From assembly GCA_001404055.1 (NCBI GenBank), contig CXTY01000007.1, positions 62,058-126,057 of the forward strand: a stretch of DNA of 64,000 nt, in the 5' to 3' direction. Source of the DNA: Roseibium album (GTDB lineage Bacteria; Pseudomonadota; Alphaproteobacteria; Rhizobiales; Stappiaceae). Position numbers and translations under genes: made by a program. This document shows positions 56,474 through 64,000 of the stretch, one piece after another. The notes beneath the pieces are model-generated. The model had not been told where the DNA came from and did no database searches. It worked only from the letters and a program-made list of their open reading frames with translations. How positions within the stretch are numbered: position 1 is the stretch's first letter; each line of letters opens with the position of its first letter.

Positions 56474-58684
56474 ATGGTGCCCAGCTGGATGGCCATTCCA
56501 CTAATAAGAAGTAACATTGTAATTTTTTTCATCTCTATGTCACTGGTGCTTTTGCTGGCGCTTGGGGTGTATTCCAGCAATCGACTGCTTACACATTGGC
56601 TATTGGTTCGCGGTCTGGAACAAGCTTTCCTGCCACAGGAAAAGACGCTGCAGGATATTCTCCTTTCTTCCGCCGGCAAAGACACCATACGGCCAGCACA
56701 AGTTACCGGATTGCGTCTGTCAACGGATCCCGACACCCCTACCGGCATCCCTCAGGATAAGTTGCAAAAACTTCAAAACGCTCTTCATTTTGAAAGCGAT
56801 GGCTCCACAGTTCTGGATGCCGCTTTGGTTTATCCAGTTCAAGGCCCCGCAAAAACAGACGGTGAGGTGCAATACGATCTGAGTGAAACAAACTGGCTCA
56901 AAGACAAAAAACTCCGTTCACCCGAAGCACTTGAAGGTGCAGCTGTTGCACTAAGTTCAAACAGGGGGCTCACGGCTATTCCAGACATGACCTTGCCTGG
57001 AAATTTCGGTCGGAATGCAATTATTGCATACCACCCCGTAAATGCTGCCGCCGGCACTCCCGGACTTCTAGTCCTGGTAACGCAATCAGACATCCTTGAA
57101 AGTCTGGCGCCCTTGATTTGGTCGATCAGTGCCGCAATCGGAGGCCTTTGCCTCGCCTCTATCATTTTTGCCGGTATTCTTCTCTGGCTGCGGTTTTATG
57201 ATCAGGTTCGAACAACCAGAGACATTCAGTACCTCGCCCATCACGATGCGCTGACAGGCCTACCGAACAGAGCTGTCTTCAATGCCAGACTAACCGAAGC
57301 ACTCCGCTTGTCGCACGCCAAGGCTGCCAATATTGGTGTAATGCTCATCGACGTCGATAAATTCAAGGAAATCAACGACACCCACGGTCATGGCGTCGGC
57401 GACGTATTTCTACAAATTGTCGGCGAACGTCTAAAGTCCGTCTTCGGCGATCATCTTGTCGCACGATTGTCGGGTGACGAATTCGCCGTAATGCTCACAT
57501 CTGTGTCTGACCCCGCCCGCTTGACCAAATTGGCAGCTGGTATGATCGCTGCGACGGAAGTTCCTTGCCGAATAGACGGCAAAGACATCAAGATTTCACT
57601 GTCAATTGGCGTTGCGCGGGCGTCTGATGGATCCTGGCGCTCTTCCAGATTGCTTCATTGCGCAGATTTGGCTTTGTACAGAGCAAAGCACAGCGGCAGG
57701 TCCACTTTTTCCTGGTACACACCCAGTTTGGACGCGGATGCACAAAAGCGAAAAGAGGTGGAAGCCGGCCTGGTCAAAGCACTCAAGTTCGACCAGTTCA
57801 AGCTGGTGTATCAACCGCAATATGCGTTGCGGGACGGGTCGCTTAAGGGCTATGAGGCCCTCATTCGCTGGGACCATCCCACAAAGGGTAACATTCGGCC
57901 CGATATCTTTATACCTGTTGCGGAAGACACGGGACATATTGAAGAGATAGGGACTTGGGTTCTGAACCACGCCTGCCATGAAGCTGCACTATGGGAAAAC
58001 AATAGTCGCCGTGTTGCAGTGAACGTCTCTGCGGCACAGTTCATTGCAGGTGAAACGCAAAAACGGGTCGCGCAGGCACTTCAAAATTCCCGGCTTGATC
58101 CCAAACGACTCGAAATCGAGATCACCGAGAGCCTCCTGATTTCCAATACCGAAGGAGTGATCGAAACCCTTCGCCAAATCCGTGAAATGGGTGTTTCAAT
58201 CGCAATGGATGATTTCGGAACAGGCTACTCTTCCCTGAGTTATTTGAGCCTGTTTCCTTTCGACAAAATCAAGATCGATAGGGCATTCATTCAAAACCTC
58301 GGCAAGGACGCAAGCACCGATGCGATTGTCACCTCGATTATAGGGCTCGGTCGTTCCTTGGATGTCACGATCACGGCTGAGGGTATCGAAACAGAAGAAC
58401 AAGCGATCCTCTTGAGCGCGGCGGGATGTGATCTGGTTCAAGGGTACATGTTCGGGAAGCCGGATATCATTGCTAGACACGAAGCAGATTACCCGGTCTT
58501 CCCGTTGAACACGACTGGCGGCATGTGGTTCCCGCAACAACACATGCGCAGCGGTAACTCACCAAAAATCACGCTATCACCAACACTTGCTCGAAATGCA
58601 AAAGTTGTTCCTGCTTCTGCAGAGTTTCCTGAAGAAAGCACAGGCACTGCGCCTGATCGGCGCAGGACACGATCTGCGGGTTAG
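56474..58684 (+). CDS. Membrane GGDEF-EAL c-di-GMP protein
   Basis: 736 residues. One membrane helix at about 10-32, a periplasmic sensor part, a second helix at about 215-240 (WSISAAIGGLCLASIIFAGI), a GGDEF domain (ARLSGDEFAVML, where the first Gly is Ser) and an EAL domain (LKGYEALIRWDHPTKGN). The EAL catalytic residues look complete: RVAVNVSAAQF, LEIEITESLL, SIAMDDFGTGYSSLSYL, IKIDRAFIQNLG and ITAEGIETEEQA. SGDEF variants can still be active. It probably hydrolyses c-di-GMP and possibly makes it. Start may be ATG 56474 or 56489; ribosome binding is weak. Alone between a divergent gene and the ars operon. Confidence 0.92.
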   Translation: MVPSWMAIPLIRSNIVIFFISMSLVLLLALGVYSSNRLLTHWLLVRGLEQAFLPQEKTLQDILLSSAGKDTIRPAQVTGLRLSTDPDTPTGIPQDKLQKLQNALHFESDGSTVLDAALVYPVQGPAKTDGEVQYDLSETNWLKDKKLRSPEALEGAAVALSSNRGLTAIPDMTLPGNFGRNAIIAYHPVNAAAGTPGLLVLVTQSDILESLAPLIWSISAAIGGLCLASIIFAGILLWLRFYDQVRTTRDIQYLAHHDALTGLPNRAVFNARLTEALRLSHAKAANIGVMLIDVDKFKEINDTHGHGVGDVFLQIVGERLKSVFGDHLVARLSGDEFAVMLTSVSDPARLTKLAAGMIAATEVPCRIDGKDIKISLSIGVARASDGSWRSSRLLHCADLALYRAKHSGRSTFSWYTPSLDADAQKRKEVEAGLVKALKFDQFKLVYQPQYALRDGSLKGYEALIRWDHPTKGNIRPDIFIPVAEDTGHIEEIGTWVLNHACHEAALWENNSRRVAVNVSAAQFIAGETQKRVAQALQNSRLDPKRLEIEITESLLISNTEGVIETLRQIREMGVSIAMDDFGTGYSSLSYLSLFPFDKIKIDRAFIQNLGKDASTDAIVTSIIGLGRSLDVTITAEGIETEEQAILLSAAGCDLVQGYMFGKPDIIARHEADYPVFPLNTTGGMWFPQQHMRSGNSPKITLSPTLARNAKVVPASAEFPEESTGTAPDRRRTRSAG

Positions 58685-58726
58685 GGACACTGCACATCCC
58701 GCGCTGCGCGTTCGCGGGAAAACCCT

Positions 58727-59425
58727 TTATTCCCGAGCCGCTTTGCGTTCAGAATACCGTTCAACGAGATAATCAGACCGCCCTCGCAGCAGAAGTGTGA
58801 ATTTCACCAGCTCTTCCATAACGTCTACAACGCGATCATAGAGCGGCGAAGGCTTCATACGACCTTCATCATCGAATTCCAGGTAGGCCTTGGGAACAGA
58901 AGACTGATTGGGAATGGTCACCATTCTCATCCAGCGGCCCAGTATGCGCATCTGATTGACTGCGTTGAATGACTGAGATCCTCCGGAGACCTGCAAGAGA
59001 GCCAGTATTTTACCCTGCGTCGGGCGAATGGCCCCTTGGCTCAAAGGAATCCAGTCGATCTGGGATTTCAGAATGCCGGTCATGGCACCGTGGCGCTCTG
59101 GAGAACACCAGACATGAGCTTCTGACCAGGCACACAAATCCCTTAACTCTCTCACCTTTGGATGACTGTCATCTGAGTCATCCGGCAAAGGTAAACCGGA
59201 TGGGTCATAGATCCTGGTTTCGGCTCCGTACGCTTTCAAAAGCCGTTCGGCTTCCTGGACCAAGAACCGACTGTAGGACCGCTTCCGCAAGGACCCATAA
59301 AGCAGCAGGATCCGTGGCGCATGTGAATTCTCAAAGGGAACAAATAGCCGTTCAATCGAAATTGGCTCAAGATCCTCAGATGCTACATTCCGAAGGTCGT
59401 ATCCATCCGGGCCACCGTCAGTCAT
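58727..59425 (-). CDS. arsH: Organoarsenical oxidase / FMN reductase ArsH
   Basis: 232 residues, flavodoxin-like. FMN loop [20 protein letters not shown], then [40 protein letters not shown] and [40 protein letters not shown]. ArsH enzymes use NADPH and FMN to oxidise trivalent organoarsenicals and to lower oxidative stress. ATG 59425 has GGAG 7 nt upstream and overlaps the arsC stop by 8 nt; ATG 59455 is in frame but weaker. Last gene of the ars operon. Confidence 0.93.
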   Translation of the reverse strand: MTDGGPDGYDLRNVASEDLEPISIERLFVPFENSHAPRILLLYGSLRKRSYSRFLVQEAERLLKAYGAETRIYDPSGLPLPDDSDDSHPKVRELRDLCAWSEAHVWCSPERHGAMTGILKSQIDWIPLSQGAIRPTQGKILALLQVSGGSQSFNAVNQMRILGRWMRMVTIPNQSSVPKAYLEFDDEGRMKPSPLYDRVVDVMEELVKFTLLLRGRSDYLVERYSERKAARE

Positions 59426-59831
59426 TCGATACTCCGGAAGATACCACTTCTCCATCTTCCTTGGTGAAAGAGCCAATATCCTCTGGCAGTAGTTCGATGA
59501 CTTTTTCAGATGGACGGCACAGGCGAACACCCTTCTCGCTCACCACGACCGGCCGGTTGATCAAAATTGGGTACTCCATCATGAAATCAATCAATTGGTC
59601 GTCCGACCATTTATCTTCACCAAGCTCCAGTTCCTCAAAAGGCGTGCCTTTCTGACGTAGCAGATCACGAACCGGTATCCCCATGCGCGCAATCAGATCC
59701 ACCAGCGCATCACGGCTGGGTGGTGATTTCAGATATTCGATAACTTGCGGTTCCAAGCCCGATTTTCGGATCATTTCGAGTGTATTGCGGGAAGTCCCGC
59801 ATTTCGGGTTGTGATAGATTGTGATGGTCAT
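59418..59831 (-). CDS. arsC: Arsenate reductase ArsC (glutaredoxin-dependent)
   Basis: 137 residues. [20 protein letters not shown] carries the catalytic Cys11. [40 protein letters not shown] and [20 protein letters not shown] (the arginine that binds arsenate) are typical of the E. coli plasmid-type enzyme. It reduces arsenate to arsenite with glutathione and glutaredoxin. ATG 59831 has AGGA 6 nt upstream; the longer frame up to 59975 lies in arsR and is ignored. Twelve bp behind arsR. Confidence 0.94.
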   Translation of the reverse strand: MTITIYHNPKCGTSRNTLEMIRKSGLEPQVIEYLKSPPSRDALVDLIARMGIPVRDLLRQKGTPFEELELGEDKWSDDQLIDFMMEYPILINRPVVVSEKGVRLCRPSEKVIELLPEDIGSFTKEDGEVVSSGVSND

Positions 59832-59842
59832 GATTGGTCCTG

Positions 59843-60181
59843 TCAGCTGCCCGCAGGCATAATGAAATCGTCTTGGGAAAAACCACAGACAGCCGGATTG
59901 CTTCCGCAGCAGTCCTTCATCAGAAACGCCAAGAGGTTTCTCATTCGCACATGGTCGACCGCGTAAAGAATGCACCTTCCGTTTCGACGCGCTGTCAAAA
60001 GCCCAGCCCGTTCGAGTGTTGCAAGGTGAAACGACATTCTGGTCGGTTGAATATCAAGCCGTTCGGCAATTTCTCCAGATGGCAAGCCCTCCGGCACCTG
60101 CACCATTAACAGGCGAAGGGCTGCTAGACGGTCTTCCTGAGCAAGAGCGCCCAGCGCGGTTATGGCTTCGTGAGTATCCAT
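59843..60181 (-). CDS. arsR: Arsenic-responsive repressor ArsR
   Basis: 112 residues, ArsR/SmtB winged helix: ALGALAQEDRLAALRLLMVQ, SGEIAERLDIQPTRMSFHLA, TLERAGLLTARRNGRCILYA. Near the C-terminus is KDCCGSNPAVCG with Cys91, Cys92 and Cys99. This matches the ArsR type with a C-terminal As(III) site (as in Acidithiobacillus ArsR: CC then C), not the E. coli DNA-helix site. ATG 60181 is used; TTG 60196 is an upstream alternative. First gene of arsR-arsC-arsH. Confidence 0.92.
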   Translation of the reverse strand: MDTHEAITALGALAQEDRLAALRLLMVQVPEGLPSGEIAERLDIQPTRMSFHLATLERAGLLTARRNGRCILYAVDHVRMRNLLAFLMKDCCGSNPAVCGFSQDDFIMPAGS

Positions 60182-60251
60182 AATTCGATCATACAAGAAC
60201 TATTGTAGCAATTAAATGACAGAAATTGTTCTGTCGCGAAATAAGGCAAAT

Positions 60252-60788
60252 TTACATTGCGGCGGCGGCTCGGGCTGCCTGATCGTAATTTCCAGAGACG
60301 AGGCGCAAAGTCGCGGCAAGGCGAGATAACTCGCTTTCATCCAAGCCAAGGGCCTTCATAGGCTCGATGAGCAGGGCCTCGCGAAGTCGCCTGTACTCCA
60401 GGCAGGCTTTTTCGCCTTCTGGCGTGATTTCCGCTGTCTTTTCCTTACCGCGGCGACCGGAAGCGATGAGGCCTGCCTTTTCTAGCTTTTTGAGCGCGTA
60501 GGTGACGGTATGAGTGTCTTCAATATTCAACACAAGACAGATGTCGGAGAGCGTCTTGGCTCTACCCCGGTGATTGACCGAATGAAGTACAAGAACATCA
60601 AGCGGACCAAGGGCTTCTGAACCACTGGCGGCCATACAACGTACCATCCAGCGATGATAGGCATTGACCATCATAGTCACCGCAAATTCGATTTCGGAAA
60701 GCGCCGGCATTGCACCAGAGGCAAGATGGGCAGCCGAAACAACTGGCCCAATGGGCGCGTCAGTAATCTGGTCAGGCTTCTCCGTCAA
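60252..60788 (-). CDS. MarR-type transcriptional regulator
   Basis: 178 residues from TTG 60788, which has a GGAGG 6 nt upstream; longer frames start at TTG 60845, inside dctM. Winged helix: FAVTMMVNAYHRWMVRCMAA, LDVLVLHSVNHRGRAKTLSD, ICLVLNIEDTHTVTYALKKL, EKAGLIASGRRGKEKTAEIT. Belongs to a MarR-like group often found beside TRAP transporters in these bacteria. Located 26 bp behind dctM on the same strand, so probably in the TRAP operon and regulating it. Ligand unknown. Confidence 0.85.
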   Translation of the reverse strand: MTEKPDQITDAPIGPVVSAAHLASGAMPALSEIEFAVTMMVNAYHRWMVRCMAASGSEALGPLDVLVLHSVNHRGRAKTLSDICLVLNIEDTHTVTYALKKLEKAGLIASGRRGKEKTAEITPEGEKACLEYRRLREALLIEPMKALGLDESELSRLAATLRLVSGNYDQAARAAAAM

Positions 60789-60814
60789 ACTCAAACCTCC
60801 GGCAAGGGACTTTC

Positions 60815-62119
60815 CTAATTGCTCAACATCGTCTCTGGCAACCAAAGAGCCAAGCCCGGAAACGCGACAATCAACACAACTGCGAGGATCATCAACAGGA
60901 AGAAGGGCAACGCCATTCGGGCAACAGTGAAAATGTTACGTCCCGTCATACCCTGAAGTACAAACAAATTAAAACCGACCGGTGGTGTGATCTGGCTCAT
61001 TTCGACGACCAGCACCAGATATATGCCGAACCAAATAAGGTCCAAACCAGCCTGTTCCACCATAGGCAAGATCACTGACGTGGTTAGAACCACGACCGAG
61101 ATGCCGTCCAGGAAACAACCAAGAACAACAAAAAACAGCGTCAAGGCAATCAGAAGCGCATAAGGAGAAAGGTTCAATGACCCAATCCAGCCAGCAAGCT
61201 CTCTCGGAATACCTGTGTATCCCATGGCAACGGTGAGAAAAGCAGCGCCTGCCAGAATAAAGGCAATCATGCAGGAAGTTCGTGTCGCGCCCATGAGTGC
61301 ATCGGCAAAACTCCTTTTGCTCAAAGTCCCGCTGAACCAGGAAAGAAGCAAAGACAACATGACACCGATGGCAGCAGCTTCCGTCGGAGAGGCGAGCCCA
61401 GCATAAATTGAACCGATTACGCCAACAATCAAGCCGATCACCGGAAACAGTCGCCGTGTCGCTAACAACCGGTCTAAGAACGGTATAGCTTCTTCTTTCG
61501 CCGGCATTTTTTCGCTGTTCAATATCGCCCAGACGGCAACATAACCCATGAACAGAAGACACAACATCGCACCAGGAAGAACGCCGGCCATGAACAACCG
61601 CGCAATGGATTGTTCCGTGGCAGCTCCATATACGATCAGGATAATTGAAGGAGGTATAAGGAGACCCAGTGTGCCCGACCCTGCGAGCGTTCCGATCGCC
61701 ATACGCTCGTCGTATCCACGCTGTTTCAGTTCTGGAAGTGACATACGCCCAATCGTGGCAGTCGTAGCGGCGGAAGAGCCTGATACAGCTGCAAAAATTC
61801 CACACCCGATAATATTCACATGAAGTAGCTTACCCGGCAAATTGCGCATCCAGGGCGACAATCCGGTGAACATGTCTTCTGACAAACGGGAACGGAACAG
61901 AATTTCCCCCATCCAGATGAACATGGGCAATGCAGTGAGATCCCAGGAATTTGCGGAACCCCACACCGTCGTTGCCATCACCGGCCCGGCTGGAACAGAA
62001 ATTAGAGACATCATGGTTGCGAGTGCCACAGCAAAAAGTGCCACAGCGACCCAGATCCCTGTCGCCAGTGCAGCCAACATGCCAAGGCCAAGGAAAAATG
62101 CAATCAGAGAGAGGTCCAT
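60815..62119 (-). CDS. dctM: TRAP transporter large permease DctM
   Basis: 434 residues with about twelve membrane helices. LSLIAFFLGLGMLAALATGI, LTALPMFIWMGEILFRSRLS, CGIFAAVSGSSAATTATIGR, LPELKQRGYDERMAIGTLAG and GTLGLLIPPSIILIVYGAAT are DctM signatures, as is QITPPVGFNLFVLQGMTGRN near the end. It is the sodium-coupled channel part of a TRAP transporter in the inner membrane. Its ATG overlaps the dctQ stop by 1 nt (TAATG). Confidence 0.96.
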   Translation of the reverse strand: MDLSLIAFFLGLGMLAALATGIWVAVALFAVALATMMSLISVPAGPVMATTVWGSANSWDLTALPMFIWMGEILFRSRLSEDMFTGLSPWMRNLPGKLLHVNIIGCGIFAAVSGSSAATTATIGRMSLPELKQRGYDERMAIGTLAGSGTLGLLIPPSIILIVYGAATEQSIARLFMAGVLPGAMLCLLFMGYVAVWAILNSEKMPAKEEAIPFLDRLLATRRLFPVIGLIVGVIGSIYAGLASPTEAAAIGVMLSLLLSWFSGTLSKRSFADALMGATRTSCMIAFILAGAAFLTVAMGYTGIPRELAGWIGSLNLSPYALLIALTLFFVVLGCFLDGISVVVLTTSVILPMVEQAGLDLIWFGIYLVLVVEMSQITPPVGFNLFVLQGMTGRNIFTVARMALPFFLLMILAVVLIVAFPGLALWLPETMLSN

Positions 62120-62676
62120 TATTCTTTCCCCTCAATCAAATCGTCTGAGACAGCAGTTTCAAAACTGGGAGCATGACCGGTGAGCGCATGCAACAGGTCG
62201 TCCAGCAAGGCGATTGCGAATACCAGAAGCCCGAGTGTCATAAGCGCTTGAGGGAAGACAAGCGGAATTGGAATGATGCCGAAAGAAACTTCGTTGTAGC
62301 TGTAGCTATCAAAAGCGAGCCAGCCCGCATGCCAGGTGAAAAACGCTGCTAGACTAAAAGCGACGGCAACCGCCCAGGTATTGAGCACACGCGCAGCAAA
62401 TGGGGGAGCTGCCTGAAGTAGAATAGACACACGAATGTGGTCACCATTGCGAAGCGTTCCAGCTAACGCCAGAAAAGAAGCCCCAACCAGCAGGAAACCA
62501 GCAATCTCGGCAAGCGACGGCACCAGCAGGCCGATTGGTTCAAAACCGAGCAGGTTTCGTGCTCCGTCGAGCAGACGACCCAGCACCTGAAGAACAACGA
62601 GACTTGCTATGACGACGAGACAACACGCAGCCAGAACCGTTGACGCTTGATAGAGCGCATTTAAAGTCTTCCGCAT
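62119..62676 (-). CDS. dctQ: TRAP transporter small permease DctQ
   Basis: 185 residues with four membrane helices: VLAACCLVVIASLVVLQVLG, LAEIAGFLLVGASFLALAGT, LNTWAVAVAFSLAAFFTWHA and IPLVFPQALMTLGLLVFAIA. The motif GDHIRVSILLQ after helix two is characteristic. It joins DctM in the membrane and docks the substrate protein. ATG 62676 has GGGGG 7 nt upstream; the open frame to 62841 runs into dctP and is ignored. Confidence 0.93.
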   Translation of the reverse strand: MRKTLNALYQASTVLAACCLVVIASLVVLQVLGRLLDGARNLLGFEPIGLLVPSLAEIAGFLLVGASFLALAGTLRNGDHIRVSILLQAAPPFAARVLNTWAVAVAFSLAAFFTWHAGWLAFDSYSYNEVSFGIIPIPLVFPQALMTLGLLVFAIALLDDLLHALTGHAPSFETAVSDDLIEGKE

Positions 62677-62710
62677 CGGTTTCCCCCCACCGGATATGCA
62701 GATGATTAAA

Positions 62711-62740
62711 GAAAAACGCCGAGCATGATCGCCCGGCGTT
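62711..62740 (-). terminator. Attenuating terminator between dctP and dctQ
   Basis: On the minus strand a 10-bp stem (AACGCCGGGC / GCTCGGCGTT, one G-T) with a 6-nt loop, followed by TTTTTC. It starts 13 bp after the dctP stop and probably lowers expression of the permease genes relative to the binding protein. Confidence 0.8.
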
Positions 62741-62752
62741 GTTATTCTGATC

Positions 62753-63748
62753 TTAGTTTTTGTAGGTTTCGAGGACGGCTGCGCCCGCGTCACCGGCCTG
62801 CTCTTGCCATTCAGCAGCCATCGTTTCGCCAATTGCAGCAAGATCCTGGATCAGCTGCTTGCTTGGTTTGACGACGGTGATACCGTTTTCAATCAGAACA
62901 TTGGTCTTGGTTTTTGTTTCAACCTTGGATGCTTCCCAGCCACGCTTTTCAGCAATCTCCGCCGCGTCGAGAACCGCTGATTTTTCAGCGTCAGTCAAGC
63001 CATCGTAGGCACGCTTGTTGACGATCACCATGTTCTTTGGCAGCCAGGCCTGGGTATCGTGGTAATGGCTCAGAAAGTCCCAGGCCTTGGAGTTTGCACC
63101 GGTGGACGGTGAAGTGATCATTGCTTCAACACGACCAGTCGAGAATGCTGTTGGAATGTCAGGTACTTCTACCTGCGTTGGGACCGCGCCGGCGAGTTGA
63201 GCCATGCGTTCGGTCGCTGCGTTATACGCGCGAAATTTCAGGCCTTTCAAGTCACCAGCGTTGGTGACTTCCTTCTTGGCGTAGATACCCTGAGGAGGCC
63301 ACGGCACAGCGTAAAGCAGCTGCAAACCTTGCTCACCGAGTTTTTCTTCGAGCGCTGGCTTTGAAGCCTGATAAAGCCTCCAGGCCTGATCGTAGGAAGG
63401 TGCCAGGAAAGGGACGGAATCGACACCAAAAACAGCGTCTTCGTTTGACAGCCGTGACACCAGAACTTCACCGATCGGCGCAAGACCCTTGCGCACGGAA
63501 TTCTTGATCTCTGGATGCTTGAACAGCGAGCCCGCCGAATGGATCTGAATCGTCAGCGAACCACCGGTCTTCTCTTTTACATCTTCCGCAAACGCAGCAA
63601 CGTTTTGCGTGTGGAAGTTGCTGTCACCATAAGGTGTCGGCATATCCCATTTGGTTTCAGCGGAAGCTGCAGCAAAACCTGCAAGGCTGAAGGCTGTGGC
63701 AGCGGCCAGGTGGACACCGGCCTTAGTTAGAAAACGTGAATGCAGCAT
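62753..63748 (-). CDS. dctP: TRAP transporter substrate-binding protein DctP
   Basis: 331 residues. Signal peptide at the start (ATAFSLAAGFAAASA-type, ending ASAETKW), then KWDMPTPYGDSNFHTQNVAA, HSAGSLFKHPEIKNSVRKGL, GVDSVPFLAPSYDQAWRLYQ and LKGLKFRAYNAATERMAQLA, GRVEAMITSPSTGANSKAWD. The conserved Arg in KFRAYN normally binds the substrate carboxylate, so an organic acid is likely; which one is unknown. A very strong GAGGAG lies 8 nt ahead of ATG 63748. First gene of the operon dctP-dctQ-dctM-marR. Confidence 0.95.
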   Translation of the reverse strand: MLHSRFLTKAGVHLAAATAFSLAGFAAASAETKWDMPTPYGDSNFHTQNVAAFAEDVKEKTGGSLTIQIHSAGSLFKHPEIKNSVRKGLAPIGEVLVSRLSNEDAVFGVDSVPFLAPSYDQAWRLYQASKPALEEKLGEQGLQLLYAVPWPPQGIYAKKEVTNAGDLKGLKFRAYNAATERMAQLAGAVPTQVEVPDIPTAFSTGRVEAMITSPSTGANSKAWDFLSHYHDTQAWLPKNMVIVNKRAYDGLTDAEKSAVLDAAEIAEKRGWEASKVETKTKTNVLIENGITVVKPSKQLIQDLAAIGETMAAEWQEQAGDAGAAVLETYKN

Positions 63749-63869
63749 AGTTATCTCCTCTTGGAAGCGGGATTCATCCCGGCTGGATGCGACGTCGAGT
63801 GCCTTCTGTGAACACCTCTGACATGCGCATCTGAAGCAAGAGTAGACTCAAAAAAAGAAAACATCAACG

Positions 63870-63883
63870 ATTTATCGATAAAT
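63870..63883. promoter_or_regulatory. 14-bp palindrome upstream of dctP, possible operator
   Basis: ATTTATCGATAAAT is a perfect palindrome 122 bp ahead of the dctP start, in an AT-rich stretch, with CAAC/GTTG further out. It is a plausible operator for a TRAP regulator, either the MarR-type protein behind dctM or a divergent regulator beyond the right edge. Confidence 0.5.
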
Positions 63884-64000
63884 TGTGATTGTTGTTTTGT
63901 GAACACACTAACCTTTCCTCCAGCGACCAGATCCGCTAGGCCTTTCCAATCAGTGCTTTGCAGGTAATTAAGGCTGACGATCAGGGAGGGTTTTCAAGCT

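Noticed and set aside
57466-57489. Degenerate GGDEF taken as proof of an inactive cyclase
   Set aside because: The motif is SGDEF, a substitution that occurs in active diguanylate cyclases, so activity cannot be excluded.

Overview
The window looks like chromosomal DNA of an alphaproteobacterium, most likely order Hyphomicrobiales (Rhizobiales) and possibly a marine Stappiaceae such as Roseibium/Labrenzia. The support is an unbroken division and cell wall (dcw) cluster in the order mraZ to lpxC with bamD, recN and ligA behind it, an FtsZ with a very long linker, rnpB and cell-wall hydrolase genes next to mraZ, a DUF1127 protein and a TRAP transporter. The genus is an inference from general resemblance; no search was run.

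Layout. 1-8.8 kb: a mixed metabolic block (AsmA-like protein cut by the left edge, FAD-linked oxidase divergent from a hot-dog thioesterase, CLC chloride transporter, phytanoyl-CoA dioxygenase-like protein, aminopeptidase P, DUF1127 protein). 8.8-16 kb: prmA, a guanidinium exporter gene (gdx) behind what looks like a guanidine-II (mini-ykkC) riboswitch, a TPR protein, a histidine-kinase remnant, uvrD and a nitrate-sensor chemoreceptor. 16.2-18.2 kb: a small inverted-repeat element and an aromatic-ring FAD monooxygenase. 18.2-43.6 kb: on the minus strand, mraZ-rsmH-ftsL-ftsI-murE-murF-mraY-murD-ftsW-murG-murC-murB-ddl-ftsQ-ftsA-ftsZ-lpxC-bamD-recN-ligA. Many of the genes overlap by 4 nt or nearly touch. 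This tract makes lipid II, builds the divisome, commits lipid A, inserts outer-membrane proteins and repairs DNA. Upstream of mraZ lies a 10-bp-phased array of TGGG repeats, a probable MraZ operator.

43.6-56.2 kb: an interrupted cell-envelope neighbourhood. rnpB, a lytic transglycosylase, an AmpD-like amidase and a TerB-DnaJ protein appear to be the ancestral neighbours of mraZ. Between them sit a 1010-residue acidic modular protein with a lysozyme-like N-terminus, an SDR/Crp pair, an AhpD/TetR pair, a divergent MocR/PNPOx pair and a periplasmic binding protein.

56.4-64 kb: a GGDEF-EAL protein, an arsR-arsC-arsH operon without an efflux pump in view, and a TRAP transporter operon (dctP-dctQ-dctM) with a MarR-type regulator behind it. 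The right edge is upstream sequence, probably of a divergent gene outside the window.

Most of the window is ordinary conserved chromosome. The parts most worth a second look are the modular secreted protein, the guanidine-II riboswitch candidate, the 268-bp inverted-repeat element and its diverged relative, the MraZ box array, the CTG-started AsmA gene and the 14-bp inverted repeat overlapping the ftsW start.
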